From: Clytia hemisphaerica
Lineage: Eukaryota; Cnidaria; Hydrozoa; Leptothecata; Clytiidae
DNA: 64,000 nucleotides
Direction: 5' to 3'
NCBI GenBank assembly: GCA_902728285.1
Contig: CACVBU010001294.1
Coordinates: forward strand, 1,178,001-1,242,000
Part shown: piece by piece, positions 45,123 through 57,331 of the stretch
Position numbering within the stretch: the stretch's first letter is position 1
Layout: every line of letters starts with the position of its first letter
The notes under the pieces: model-generated
Told to the model about the DNA's origin: nothing
Databases searched by the model: none
What the model saw: only the letters and a program-made list of their open reading frames with translations
Made by a program: the position numbers and the translations under genes

Positions 45123-48000
45123 ACTGAAAGTCCCAAGAAACGTTTTTTTTTATTTTATTAACATCTCTTTAATCACCATAAAAATCTACGGTATAATTTA
45201 TAAGGTTTCCTTTTTGAAGAAAAAAAAATAATAATAATAATAAAAATATATTTACATCGTTTTCGTTTTTCCTTTATGTACTAATAAAAAGGGGAAAAAA
45301 TGTGTGTCAGAAGGGGAGCTACAGTGAAAGTGGGGGCGGTACGATGGCGTAAGGTGAAAATAGGAATCACCTCGAAAGAGAGACTAAGGGTCGGTGTAGA
45401 CCGAGACTAAAAATCTTAAGGACGGACTTGAGTTGAGAGTAATAAGGACTAAAGTATACTAAGAAAAAATTAAGGATAAAATAAAAATTCTATCTATATA
45501 TCTGGTCCTAGTCTAGAGAGGGCCTTGGAGGCAGGAATCACCCGCCAGGGAATTGCGAAAATGAACTGGATGAGCTAAATGGACTAAATCGGGGTGCCTC
45601 CGAGGAGGATTCCCCGAAAAAATAATCCAAAAATTCCAAGAGTTGAAAGTCCAAAATATATATGTTGGACGACCAACAGCAATCCTGACGTTGTCGGCCA
45701 TCGGTACCTGGAATTGTTAAAGGAATAAAAAATCTTGCCTGGTAGTATGAGATGTGACCGTGGCACAGAAACTGGCAAATTGGTAACAATTTGTGGTTAT
45801 CTAAGAGCTCAAGTTAGAGATCTCACTGACCCAGTTGATTCAATCATATAAGGCACTTCAACCACTAACCAGGTACTAGGGCTGGCTTTTTACTAGTTTC
45901 TGCTGAAAGAGAGTTTTAGAATCAGTGCCTGTACACGTTTTTTTTATAAGAACAAAGTATATAAGATCATAAGGCTTCGATAGGTCAAAAAATGAAGAAC
46001 GTGCTAAGAACATTGAGGCTTCAAGAGTAAAGGGTTTTGGGCAATAAGAGAGAGACTATGATTATACTAATTTTTTTATTTTACTTATTTTACTTCTCAC
46101 GACTTTGAAACAAACAATCTTCCAATTTAGAAAGAACATCGATCCACATTTCTCTTGCTTGTCCTCTCTAAATTCACACATTCAACATTCTCAAAGAATT
46201 TCCAAGTGAAATGAAAATAAATTCTCAAAATTGCTTTGCTGAAACCTGACACTAGTGACCCTTTTCTTGACCACGTTTGTCACTAGATCTATCGGGACTT
46301 TGGAAATCCTATAAAGGTACCCTTAAGGGCGGCACATATCGTACCCTCCATTTGCCTAAGTACTCCCCCTGGGTAATTCGCATTAATTAATTCTGTAAAA
46401 TTTCTAAAATTAGCCAATTCGCATTAATTTATTCCTCAAAGCATATAAATTTTGGGCGTTGATCGCAATAATAAATTCCGTGTTAATCTATTCTCGCATT
46501 AATTTATTCGCATAAACTTACTCCCTAAATTCACCTTCTCAGGCCCTTTAAGTGGATTTCTTTTCGGAAAAAAAAGTTGATTCTACTAACCATTTTTGAA
46601 ACATCATCACTCTTTCAAAAAAAATTATTTAAAAAAAAAAAATTTCGACTTCATTACGGAAAATGGTGGAATTTTGATATGGTTACAATGATGCCCATCA
46701 AGTCTGTAAAAAAATTACATAGAATTTCATTATTGTGGAGAAAATCGCTAAAAAATACATAAAATGGCGCCTCCGCGGGATACAGCGTTGAGCTTTTCAC
46801 CTCAACTTTTGTACACGAGTAGTTCAAGCAGGTGGCTATTCTAAACTACCTCAATAGTGAAAGATATATTTGTAGTCTTTTCTCCATGCACCAAAACTTT
46901 AGTATTTTTACTTGAGTTCAAAGTTCAAGCCGTATTTTAACTATATTGCACAAGGAAACCTCCACTACAGAGGTACTTTCATTATGCCGGCTCTCCTCCC
47001 TACTACCTTGGAAAAAGAAAATCACGAATTTCCAATTTTGTATCGCGCGGAATGTAGGAAAAACATAGTTTCTCCAAGAAAATACTCAAAAATGGAAGGT
47101 ACAGGCCAATGGGTTAACCTGTTTGTTAAATATGGTTGATTGACAAGTAGATTCTTACGCAATAAGCCAGTCACGGCGATCTTTGATTGGATTAATCGGA
47201 TTCAAATTTCCTTGTTTTAGCCAAATTTTAGGAAATTAACTGAGAAGAAATGCTTTCCTTTTCCTTTATCCTTTAGAGGTCAAGTATAAGTACATTCTGT
47301 GAAAATTTCAAGTTTCTAGCACTTTCCTATTCGGAATTATCTTGATTACGATTTAGAGGGATCTCAACCGGGATGAGGACGGGATAGAGGGATCTTTCGA
47401 AAACGAAAGTTCCCTATAACTGGTGAACAGTTTGATGTATCAAACATATTTGGTCTAAGAAGACTTTATATACCAAATTTCATCTCCTTATGAGCACTAC
47501 TTAAGGAGATACAAGGGATATTAGCCAAAATAATCCCGATTTTACAAAGTTCCAATGAAAGATGACTGTGAGTAATCAAATTTAAAAGGAAGACGCAATT
47601 CTTTCGTTCTTTTGAGCATAAACCAATTAGCTCTCTCTTATATTTTTTCTTAAAAGAATGCTTACAAGAATAAGATTTCGTTTATTAAATAATCTTTTAA
47701 AAGTGTTGATTGATGCGTGAGGCCTTTTCATTGAACATACATTTCTGACGGTGTTTTTTTAGACTGTACCAGAGAGATCTTAGAAAAGAGGGAAAAGAGA
47801 ATTTTCGTTTCAGAACCACTTAAAGGGCCTGAGTTTCACCAACTTTTCGGAAAATATATCCCGATATTAAAGATTTTGAAATAAAAATACTCAACAAATT
47901 TTGACTTGACTGACTTTTTGAGTGATTAAAATTTGGAAAAATGGGTTAATTAGTGAAAAATTCATATCTAAACTTAATATTAAAGTCAATACTAATTTTT
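45123..48000. other. Gene-poor stretch with MITE-like fragments
   Basis: Contains a short (AAT)n run at about 45227-45242 and repeated 'cgcattaatttattc' motifs at 46378-46530 that look like a degraded MITE. No supported gene. Confidence 0.4.
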
Positions 48001-48190
48001 GGACCTACCTCCGGGTACCCCGGTGGAGGTCCTTTAAATTAACCCATGTTCGTTCGTTTGTTCGTCTGTTACCAGCTTTTCTCGAGATTGGCTCATTACT
48101 TGTTTCTGTTTTTTGCAAAAATGATGCAAAATGATGATTCCTAAAAAGTGACGGAACACGATTTTCAAAAAAAATAAGCGGGAAAACTGT
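48001..48190 (-). repeat. Dispersed non-coding repeat, copy 2 (inverted)
   Basis: 'ggacctacctccgggtaccc' and the following blocks are the reverse complement of 4690-4903, including the 'ttaacccatg' and GTTC microsatellite parts. Confidence 0.7.
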
Positions 48191-48794
48191 TTTTTTTTTA
48201 ATTGCTGGAACAACCTACTTTCGCCGGAAAGACAGTATTTCATGAATTTCTCGAGCTGTATGTACTTTATATTTTTTATGAAATTTTGCACACTAATGTA
48301 AAATGACAATACCCACTCCCTAGCACTGGGCCTTTAAAGGGGGTGTCACTATTTTTTTGTCCGTGTTTCCTTCTGTCTGTCCGTTTTGGTAGAAACGGCG
48401 CTTAATACCAGTAACACACTTTTTGCCGTCTGGACAGGGAAAAGCTTGCGAAAATCGGGTACTGGCTAAAAAAGATATATTTTCTGATTCCGCGCTCCTT
48501 AAACAACAAACGTTTTCATAACAAAACAAGATGGCGGTTGAAGCGGGGAGATTGATTTCATGTGTTGATTCATACTTTCTTGAACATTTTCTTTGCTTTA
48601 GTTGTCAAGAGACTTTCAAACCAAAGAAACTTTGTAGTGATTTTTCTTTGTAAACTTTTTCAACATTCTGTCATATGTTATAGTTTTCATAAAGCTTTCT
48701 GAGTGAAAATTCTACCTTAAATCACTTTCATTTTTAGTTTCTTGTTTTCAAAAAGACTTTATTTTTAGGAAATAATGGCTTCTAATATATAAAT

Positions 48795-50060
48795 AAATAA
48801 ACAGAAATGCAGCTCATGTGTAAATTTGAATAAGATTGGAACTTATTTCTTGATGCTACTCAAAGTTACTTCTGGATCTGTCGCTGTTAACAAAGGTCAG
48901 TGTCAGTGACAATGGGACTTGGCTAGGACGTAGCATGATCTTCAAACTCGACACAGAATTATTTCAAGTAAACTGATTCTGGAATTTGCTGATGGACACT
49001 AAAATGGAGTTCATGTGTAAATTAGAACAAGATCGGAACTTTTTCAATGATGCTACGTGTGAAAATGGTTATTTCTAGATCTGTCTCGTTTAAAACGAAT
49101 TGGTAGCTTGATTTTTCAAACTCGACACAGAATTATTTCAAATACCGATTAAATGGAATATGGCAATGGAGACTAAAATGCAGCTCATGTGTAAATTTGT
49201 ACAAGATTGGAACTTTTTCCATGATGCTACGTGTGAAAATGGTTATTTCTAGATCTGTCTCGTTTAACGAATTGGTGGCTTGATTTTTCAAACTCGACGC
49301 AGAATTATTTCAAATACTAATTTTAAATGGAATATGGACATGGTAAATGGAGACTAAAATGCAGCTCATGTGTAAATTTGAACAAGATTGGAACTTTTTC
49401 CATGATGCTACGTGTGAAAATGGTTATTTCTAGATCTGTCTTGTTTAAAGAATTGGTGGCTTGATTTTTCAAACTCGGCGCAGAATTATTTCGAATACTA
49501 ATTTTAAATGGAATATGGACATGGTAAATGGAGACTAAAATGCAGCTCATGTGTAAATTTGAACAAGATTGGAACTTTTTTCATGATGCTACCCGGGGGG
49601 GGAGGGGGTGCACTCAAGGTAAATGACCTACCAGACGTTCGACCCTTAAGGGTACGTTTTTCATAGTTCAGCTAGTGCACTGTAAGGGTAGGAAATTACA
49701 AAGCTGCACTGGACTGCACTGTAAGGGTAGGAAATTGTGATAAAAGGCCAATTTTTTGGTAAAATGGCACAAAATTGGTCAATTTTGGAGGGAAAATTCC
49801 ACATTTTCTTGGAAAATTGCAAATATTTTCGCCCTTACGGGCAAAAATTTTGAAAAAGTGCACTGTAAGGGTATCATTTTTCATGGAAATTCACTACACT
49901 GTAAGGGTCCGATTTTAGAAGCTAAATTTTGGGCCGAACGTATGGTCGTTTTCAGATCGAGTGCCCCCCCCCCCGGGGATGCTACACATTAAATGAAATG
50001 TTCATTTCTGGAGTTGTCACATTTAACGGTCGATGGCTTGGATTATTCCAACTCGACTCA
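48795..50060. repeat. Satellite array, units of about 164-207 bp, interrupted by a MITE
   Basis: 'atg(c/g)agctcatgtgtaaat'-type starts occur at 48807, 49014, 49178, 49359 and 49540; the last two steps are both 181 bp. A further partial unit follows the MITE at 49986. Each unit holds 'ggttatttctagatctgtct' and 'caaactcgacgcagaatt'-like blocks. Confidence 0.85.
49593..49978. mobile_element. MITE, about 386 bp, poly-G/poly-C ends
   Basis: The ends are CCGGGGGGGGAGGGGGTGCA and the inverted GAGTGCCCCCCCCCCC. ATGCTAC flanks both sides (49586-49592, 49979-49985), with 1-2 bp ambiguity. The motif 'cactgtaagggta' occurs near 49680, 49720, 49860 and (as 'cactgtaagggtc') 49905. Confidence 0.8.
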
Positions 50061-50523
50061 CATAATTGTTTTCAAGTCGAATTGACCTTAATGGAGGAAA
50101 GAGGAAGTAGAATGAACAAAGATAATACAACGAAGAAGCTCAATAAATCGATGTGGACCATTTTTACATTGTTTGATGTTGTTTCTTATGGGAGTTGAAT
50201 TTAATGATATTTTGAATTTGATTGTTTACCTTCGGGTAGAAAGTTTCGAGCTTTCAACATTCAATTCATTTTTGATAGACTACATTATGTTTCGTTTATT
50301 TTTTCACCTCCCTGTTCTAAGAAATGAAGAAATGAAGAAAGGGAGAATTATCCTTGTCGACTTATTTTTCATTTTGTTTTACTTGACGCAGTAAAATTTG
50401 AAATCCTTTGGCCATCCCTTTCCTGGGGGAAATTTGAAATCTTGTTAAACATTTTTTGGAATTTTAGGAAATCCCGAAATTCGCGAAAATCGCGAAAATT
50501 TCGCTTTTGCTGGGCCTTCACGC
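50061..50523. other. No gene seen
   Basis: AT-rich. Open frames are short and unrecognised. Confidence 0.4.
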
Positions 50524-51113
50524 CTAACGGGCTTCTTGTTCTATAATTGTTCTGAAAACCATTTTTGCTTGTTGCCAATTCTTTGGAGGATACGGCAAAG
50601 ATTCTGAATCGACCACGTATCGAAAATATTCACTCAAATTTGCACCCTCTTCCTGAATTACCAAAGCTCCTGCCTCATCTAAATTGTTCCTTTCATTAAG
50701 TAATTGTCCGATATTGTCGTTTTGTCTTTCGATCTGTTCATTTTCCTATCCTTCAGGTGGCGGAAAAAAATGTCCGGTATTCCCGTGTTACTATTGTTCC
50801 TTGACTTACGGATGTAGTGAGTGTTCCATTCATATCGCACTTCATCAAGACGGTTTGATAAAAAATCTGAAAATACAAACCACACGCATTCCATATGGAC
50901 ATGGTGACCAAGGACAAGGATATTTTCTTCAATAAGGTCTTTGAAAAATTGAATCACCCAAGCAGTATTACTTCTCTTCAAGCTTGACCACCAGTTTTCA
51001 ATTCTCTGATTTGCCACCGACGTTCCATAATTATGAGCATTCGCACCCTTAACAAGATAGCAATGCATATCTGCCATAATGCCATTTTCTGTCCCTAAGT
51101 CGGTGATGGCTAC
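50524..51113 (-). pseudogene. Integrase-core transposase-like remnant, C-terminal half
   Basis: It starts inside the core with VAITDLGTENGIMAD (second catalytic Asp) and continues with NQRIENWWSSLKRS (catalytic Glu). It then has the family-typical tail VWFVFSDFLSNRLDEVRYEW and NTHYIRKSR. A frameshift at about 50730 leads to QLLNERNNLDEAGALVIQEE and YPPKNWQQAKMVFR, ending at TAG 50524. The first catalytic Asp and N-terminus are absent. Same broad family as 44850-45122, but on the other strand. Confidence 0.7.
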
Positions 51114-51480
51114 GACAAATTAAAGCCTTATGGACTGCCAGCACATGGCTGCATCGTTGGATTCTCCTGTAGAATTATATGGCTCAAGGTGACAAGAACG
51201 AATAATAATCCCATAATACCAGCTTCATTTTATGTCAAATCAGTGCAAGAACTTGACAAAATCCGTATAATCTGTATCTTTAATCTGTATCTATGATGTT
51301 AATATCTTTATTTGTCTTCAAATGTTGTCTCAAAGCTGTTGTCTAAGAATTTTTTAGTTTGTTTTATCGCATTAAAATTTTAAGAATTGCTTGTTTGAAA
51401 AATGAAATAGAAGGAAGATTTCCTATAATTTCGCCCAGGTTATTCTATTCATTGATGCAAAAGGGAAAAAAGGAGGCACT

Positions 51481-51967
51481 TTAATGTTCAGTCCTACAAA
51501 GTGCCTCCAATGGTGGTGGTATCCTCCGCCTTGCCCTACTTTCCTCCTCCTCTCTTTGCGGAGGAACATTTGAAAGATAAGCAGATGCAAAGCCATTGAT
51601 TATTTTATAAAAGTAAATTAGTCTTCGACTTAGTCGCCTGTCCAACAGGCTTTCAAGAACTAACTCAAGATAAATTTTTTCTCTGGATGTTTCCCTGAAA
51701 CACCCAGTTATTGCAAGACAGGCATCATATTGAACTGATTCTAGTTTTTCAGAAAAAGTGGAATTACCTGAACGATCATACAAAGGTTTTAAATATCGTG
51801 ACTAGTGAATCCCTAGGTAGGAATACACGAAGCCGACGAATAAGACCAATACCTTGATTCCCTTTATTAATATTTTTATCAAGATGACGGTCAAAACTGA
51901 TTATTTGGGCACATTTCTTAACTTGAAGGTTAATAGTGTTATGCTTATTAAAAAGAGAACTTGGCAA
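51481..51967 (-). pseudogene. Non-LTR retrotransposon C-terminal fragment
   Basis: Two frames join: GNQGIGLIRRLRVFLPRDSL, IFKTFV, then LESVQYDACLAITGCFRETS, REKIYLELVLESLLDRR and LIYFYKIINGF. This is the region after the RT thumb in CR1/Jockey-like elements. A small deletion or frameshift at about 51780 removed the usual spacer. Everything upstream is missing. Confidence 0.8.
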
Positions 51968-52390
51968 ATCTGAATAAACCAGATGCGCTGGAAAGTCAGT
52001 CCGAATAATTAATAGGCTTAGAAAGATGTTGTTTAAAACTGATTAATATATAGTAGGCCAAAAGCAATTAAAGTTTAAAAGATTAAATTTTAAAAGTGAC
52101 GATCCCGCTTCAGTGAGAGTGAATATGAGTGGTATGTACCCAGAATTACAATCAAAATTATGTAAGGAGCAATCTGCGAAAACCATGTTCAAGATTTAAG
52201 AGCTATTTATTTTCCTACTAACAAATTGAGTTTAAAATCATAAACTTGCAATTTGGCAATGTGTTTGAAAATGCCGTTTTGGCCTTATTCAACTGCTTGC
52301 AGAAACCAAAAGCAAAGTAGAATGATCTAATTATGTCTAAAAATTGTGCTAAAATAAGTTCATTTATTGAGAAATGAATTTAAATCAAAC
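51968..52390. other. No gene seen
   Basis: AT-rich with no supported frame. It could be intron sequence of the following minus-strand exons. Confidence 0.3.
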
Positions 52391-52907
52391 CTTTTTGCTT
52401 TGATAATGGGGTACTGTGACTGTCAGATGGACCATCTCGTTTAGGATCTAAAATTGGGATAAAGATGGTAATGATATAACACAAATATTTATTTCAGAAA
52501 AGTTAGCAGGTTAAAATTTATCCAAAATCCTTCTAATTTATATACTTAAATCCTCACATTTCTCTTTTGAACCTAAACAAATGAAAGTGGATAACTTTCA
52601 AACCCAGCTCCACTTTTCATTCATTTTTACATTTTAGAAAAAAACTTATCGAAAATGGCAAAAGCTTTCGAAAATTTGTCCACGAGAAAATAAGTCCACT
52701 TAAGATAGTTTGAATTCCCTATGAATTTCAGACTTGCCTACCTGAAAACTTAACCTTTTCAACTGACCACCCATCACAGGAAGGGATCATTGAAATTTTA
52801 TTTTCGATTATCTTGCCATCTGGCCACCACAATTTCTTGTCATTATTAGAGAGCCAGTGTGCTGGAACAATGGATTCCTCTTCAATTTGTCTTCCAGTTC
52901 GTGTATA
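52391..52907 (-). CDS. Two spliceable exons of an unidentified gene
   Basis: Exon 52907-52742 (166 nt) has acceptor ...GGTAG and donor TCAG|GTAGGC. It encodes IVPAHWLSNNDKKLWWPDGK and ends in phase 1. Exon 52447-52391 (57 nt) continues in phase as DPKRDGPSDSHSTPLSKQK. The W-(x)n-WWP pattern resembles a small conserved module that I recall in invertebrate and fish proteins of unknown function. A possible upstream exon is 53662-53599 (GYTKIKKKAKQLTDAEIQ). Neither end of the gene is visible. Confidence 0.4.
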
Positions 52908-53799
52908 CTACCAATACCCATGCATTTTTATCGATCGAGTTGTTTCTTGATTTCGACATTTTTATCTTACAGTATATCTAATGTTAAGAGAAAGAAATTA
53001 GAAAAAGCAATTTGAAAAATAAATAGCATTTTAATTTAGCAACTCAGAGATTAAATTTTACAGATTTCCAGGAGTTAGGTGCCATCTGCGAAACTAAGTT
53101 TCAGTGGATGTTGATGCCCACATCAGACTGGTTACCAAAGGCCCGAAAGAATAGGATAGGATTTGAACGCGAATGAATGATCTTTGACAAACAGCTAGAA
53201 TAAGCACAAAAATCAAGTGTTTGGCAGTCGGTGTGGTAGACGTACCAGAAAATCCAAACAAAATCTCAAAAACACCTGAGTGAGAAACTGAAAATGTCGA
53301 AATCCAAAAATAGGCAAGAAATAAGTAGGCAGAAAATAAAGGAATTTTTGCGGTCAACGGGTAGCTTATGCCCCAAGGGTCCCAAAAAACCAAAAAAAAT
53401 ACAGGTAGAACCTGTTGAGTGTTAAAAGTGCAAAGATTTTCCATTGATTGAGGCCAGTTTTAAGGCAGACAAATCTAATTATGAAATATGCCTGCAAACA
53501 TCAATTTGCGAATCTAGAAGGTATCAAAAAATGTTTTGTTTAAATAGTATTTTGGCAAACAGCCATCAAATATTATATCTAAAATAATCTTCCAACCTTG
53601 TATTTCTGCATCTGTGAGTTGCTTAGCTTTCTTCTTGATCTTTGTATAACCTGTTTTGCATCCTGAAGATTAAAAATAAAACCATTTGTTTAGAAAACAA
53701 AGAAATGATGCCATTTAAACAATATCTGCTTTTGATAACCCTCCTCTGGCCTTCTATAAGAAATTTGATGAGTTAAAAAAGTTACATCTATTAACAGTA

Positions 53800-54336
53800 A
53801 TGGATACCCCGAAAACCACAAAACCGGCTCTAAGGACCACGGAAGAATCAAACCCCAATCTGAAACCACCAAACGCGAGACAACAACCACGTCAACCTAT
53901 CTTTGGGAAAAAGGAAACCACAACCAAGCGAATCGCTGGCCCATCGAGACCACTCTCTTTCTTTGTGGGCGGCTTTGACCTTAACCTAACGGAGGACGAG
54001 ATCTGTTGGACACTGAAGGAGGAAAGCGGATTAGAGATTAGAGACATTCAACTAAATAAAGCTAACAAATACAACAAGTCATTTAAAATTGACATAGACT
54101 TTAAGCAGAAAGATATTGCCATGAACCCGAACACATGGTTTCAAGGTTTGGTTGTCAGACCGTTCCGTAAACCTAAGTCTGCATACAGACCCACACAACA
54201 CCCCAAATCAAACCCATCCGAGCAACACAGAGAATCAGAGCATGATAACAACCAAAGAAATACAGGCAATCGAAACCATTATGACAGCTTCAACCATACC
54301 CCTCAATACCGTTTAAATGGATTCTTGCAACAGTAA
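53800..54336 (+). CDS. Non-LTR retrotransposon ORF1 (RRM-like)
   Basis: 178 codons. A Pro/Arg/Lys-rich start is followed by an RRM-like fold (LSFFVGGFDLNLTEDEICWT ... WFQGLVVRPFRKPKSA) and a Gln/Asn/His-rich tail. Such ORF1 proteins bind the element's RNA. ORF2 begins 20 bases before this stop, in another frame. The A/C-rich sense strand is unlike the flanking DNA and typical of this element class. The frame is intact. Confidence 0.8.
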   Translation: MDTPKTTKPALRTTEESNPNLKPPNARQQPRQPIFGKKETTTKRIAGPSRPLSFFVGGFDLNLTEDEICWTLKEESGLEIRDIQLNKANKYNKSFKIDIDFKQKDIAMNPNTWFQGLVVRPFRKPKSAYRPTQHPKSNPSEQHRESEHDNNQRNTGNRNHYDSFNHTPQYRLNGFLQQ

Positions 54337-57331
54337 CCTTATAACATTGAACTGTAATGGTATCAAAGCCAACTTTGTATATGTGAATAACTTAATAACA
54401 AACAATGACTTTATTTTTCTATCAGAGCTATGGATCACCACAACAGAAAAACACATCCTACACAATTTCAATAAAGACTTTCACTTATTCTTTGTACCAG
54501 CTCAGCAGGGCATCACTGGTCGACCACATGGAGGATCTGCCCTACTACTAAGAAGAACCAAAGTATCTAACCCCGAACTGATACTAGAAGAGGATTTTAC
54601 CATCATTGTCAAATCATTGGTAGGCTCCATTGATATTCTTTTTATTGGAGTTTATTTACAGTGTGTATCAAACAAAGAAAACTACCGAGATACTTTTTCA
54701 TCCCAACTAGCATCTATTGGTGGAATCATCAACCATTTCGAGGACACCTCTGAAATTATTGCTTTTGGGGACTTTCAGACCTGCCCATCAAACCATGCAT
54801 CAGTCAGACTCTCTAAACCCAACCCACTTACACCGATACTCGACGACTTTATCGAGCTCTAACACCTAACTCCCATCGACATCACCCAGGGAAGCGGTCC
54901 CAATTTCACTTATCACCATGCCTCACTCGATAATAAATCATACATTGACCACATCATCATCTCACATGGGCTCAATATCTCTGCAAGGAACACGCATGTT
55001 CTAGACTGTCACCCTATCAATGTGAGCGACCACCTGCCAGTCAAATCAACATTCAACTTCACCGCCGTCACTCGAGACCATCAATCCAAAATTCTAGAAA
55101 AGGACTCTGTTCCAAACTTTATGTGGAAAAACGAACTATTTCAAACCACATACCAATCACTCGTAAACGATAACTACCTACCTACATAGAAAATGACGAC
55201 GAAAACAATATCAAGCAGATACAATCTATTCTGAAAAACTGTGCCCTCCAGGCGTACAATGACATTAAATCTGATAGAGACTTTCACCAAATCAAAACGA
55301 AACCGTGGTGGAACCAAGAACTGTCGCAGAAAAGAAAAATTCTTCAGAGTAAATTTAATGACTGGAAGGCAGATGGATTCCAAAAGGACCCTGAAAACGT
55401 ATTCTTCTGCCGATACCTACTAGCAAGAAAAGACTTTCGGTCACTAGTCAAGAAATGCAAAAATCAGGCTGTGGCAGACCATTACATCAACATAGAAAAA
55501 ATAAAGAAATCTAACCCAAGATCCTACTGGTCCAAAATTAAACTAGCAAAACATTCATCTCAAAAACTCTACACAATTAATAACAAGACAACCGTTAAAG
55601 AAATAACAGAGGAATTTAGTTCACATTTTAACAAACTGTTGAATACTCCAAGAACGAACATTATCAACAATGATGAATCAAAATATGCTGCTTAAGGAAG
55701 TCCTTGATGACCTAAGCAACTCGGATAGAGACTTTTATGTGACCGAAATGGATGTTAGAACAGCCATCCAAGGCCTCAACAAGAATAAAGCCCCGGACCC
55801 TTTTGGTATCAAAGCTGAACATCTCATCAACGCTATGTACAGTCAAAATCTATCATCTTACCTAGCTCAGCTGATCAATGATATTTTCCAAAACGAATCA
55901 TTACCAAATCTACTTTCAAGGTCATACATTATTCCTGTCATCAAATCGTACAGAAAACCAGTAAGTGACCCAAATAACTATAGGGGCATTAGTCTCATAC
56001 CCATAATAACAAAACTGATTGAAAAGATAATTGTAAATAAATGTCCGCAACTCAAGGATCATAAGAATGCTCAATTTGGCTTTGCATCAGATGCATCCAC
56101 TTTACACGCAGAATTTCTGATAAATGATACTATTTTGAAATATAACACCGAAGGGACCCCAGTGTACATTTGCAGCCTTGATGCCGAGAAAGCGTTTGAC
56201 AGCTGCAATTGGTATCAACTATTTGACAAACTCCATCAAAACAACACTCTTCCGAAATTGGTCATTCGTTTTCTCATCAACCTCTACATGAACGGTGAAG
56301 CTAATACGAAATACAAAGGAACAGTATCGAACAGCTTTACACTATCCCAAGGAGTACGACAAGGCTCAATAATATCTCCATATCTATACAACCTGTATAC
56401 AGAAGAACTCATCCAGAGAATACAAAACCTATCGATTGGCACCTATCTACCCCCAGGCATCAACACCTCCATTATAGTATTTGCCGATGACATAATCCTG
56501 ATGAGCCCCAATCTATACCAACTACAATACATGATCGATGAATGTGTCAGGTTTGGCCTACCGAAAGGCATCAAATTTAACAGCGACAAGAATAAAACCC
56601 AATTTGTGATCTCAGGAATCAGCCCAATCGACAACCCTGTACTGAAAATGAACAACGAGACAATTTACCCACAGAAAAAACTCAAGCATCTTGGCTTCAC
56701 CTGGTCAGTCCACTCAAACCATATTTCTCTTCTCAGACATAGACAGGATCGCATTTCTGAACTGTGGGCGGTGACTTCGTCCCTAGTATCGAGCGGGATT
56801 CGTAAATTACACCCAGACACAATCACCACCATATTCAAATCAATAGTAATTCCAAAGATGCTCTACGGAATGGAATTAGTGGACACTAATAAATCATTCT
56901 CCGATCTGATGAATAGGCAATGTCGGTCGGCTCTCAAGTGCTTGCTGGGTCTCTCGAAACACTCAACAAATGAACTGTTAAAGCACTACCACCTATACGA
57001 TACAGCACATTTGGTGGACCAACGAAAAATCAACTTTGTCAAACAACTTTTGAAAAACGAAACTACTCGGAATTATCTTTTCAACCTCTTACACAGTGGA
57101 AGTCAGTCTTACTCTTGTATGAAAAAAGTTTTTGAAATTTGTTCTACTGAAAATGTTGATTTGGTTAGTTTAATTCTGAACCCAACCTTGAAATATAGAA
57201 TGATCGTTGATGGAGTAAACAACTTGGATCCGGAAACTGAGCAGAAATTGAATGACTTACTGACTAACTGGCACATTTATGAGAATAGAAAAGAACTGAA
57301 GGCAATGCTTCATAGATTTATACCATCATAG
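54317..57331 (+). pseudogene. Non-LTR retrotransposon ORF2: endonuclease and reverse transcriptase
   Basis: APE-type endonuclease motifs: LITLNCNGIKANF, FLSELW, GRPHGGSALL, IIAFGDFQTCP, YIDHIIIS and VSDHLPVK. Reverse transcriptase motifs: NNYRGISLIPIITKLIEKII, CSLDAEKAFDSCNW (first Asp), LSQGVRQGSIISPYLYNLYT and VFADDIILMS (FADD). TAA at about 54860 replaces a probable Gln codon (IEL*HLTPID). A frameshift lies in a CTAC repeat at about 55180, and another at about 55690 where two frames overlap. From 55670 to the end (553 codons) the frame is open. The copy is nearly complete and recently inactivated. Confidence 0.9.
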
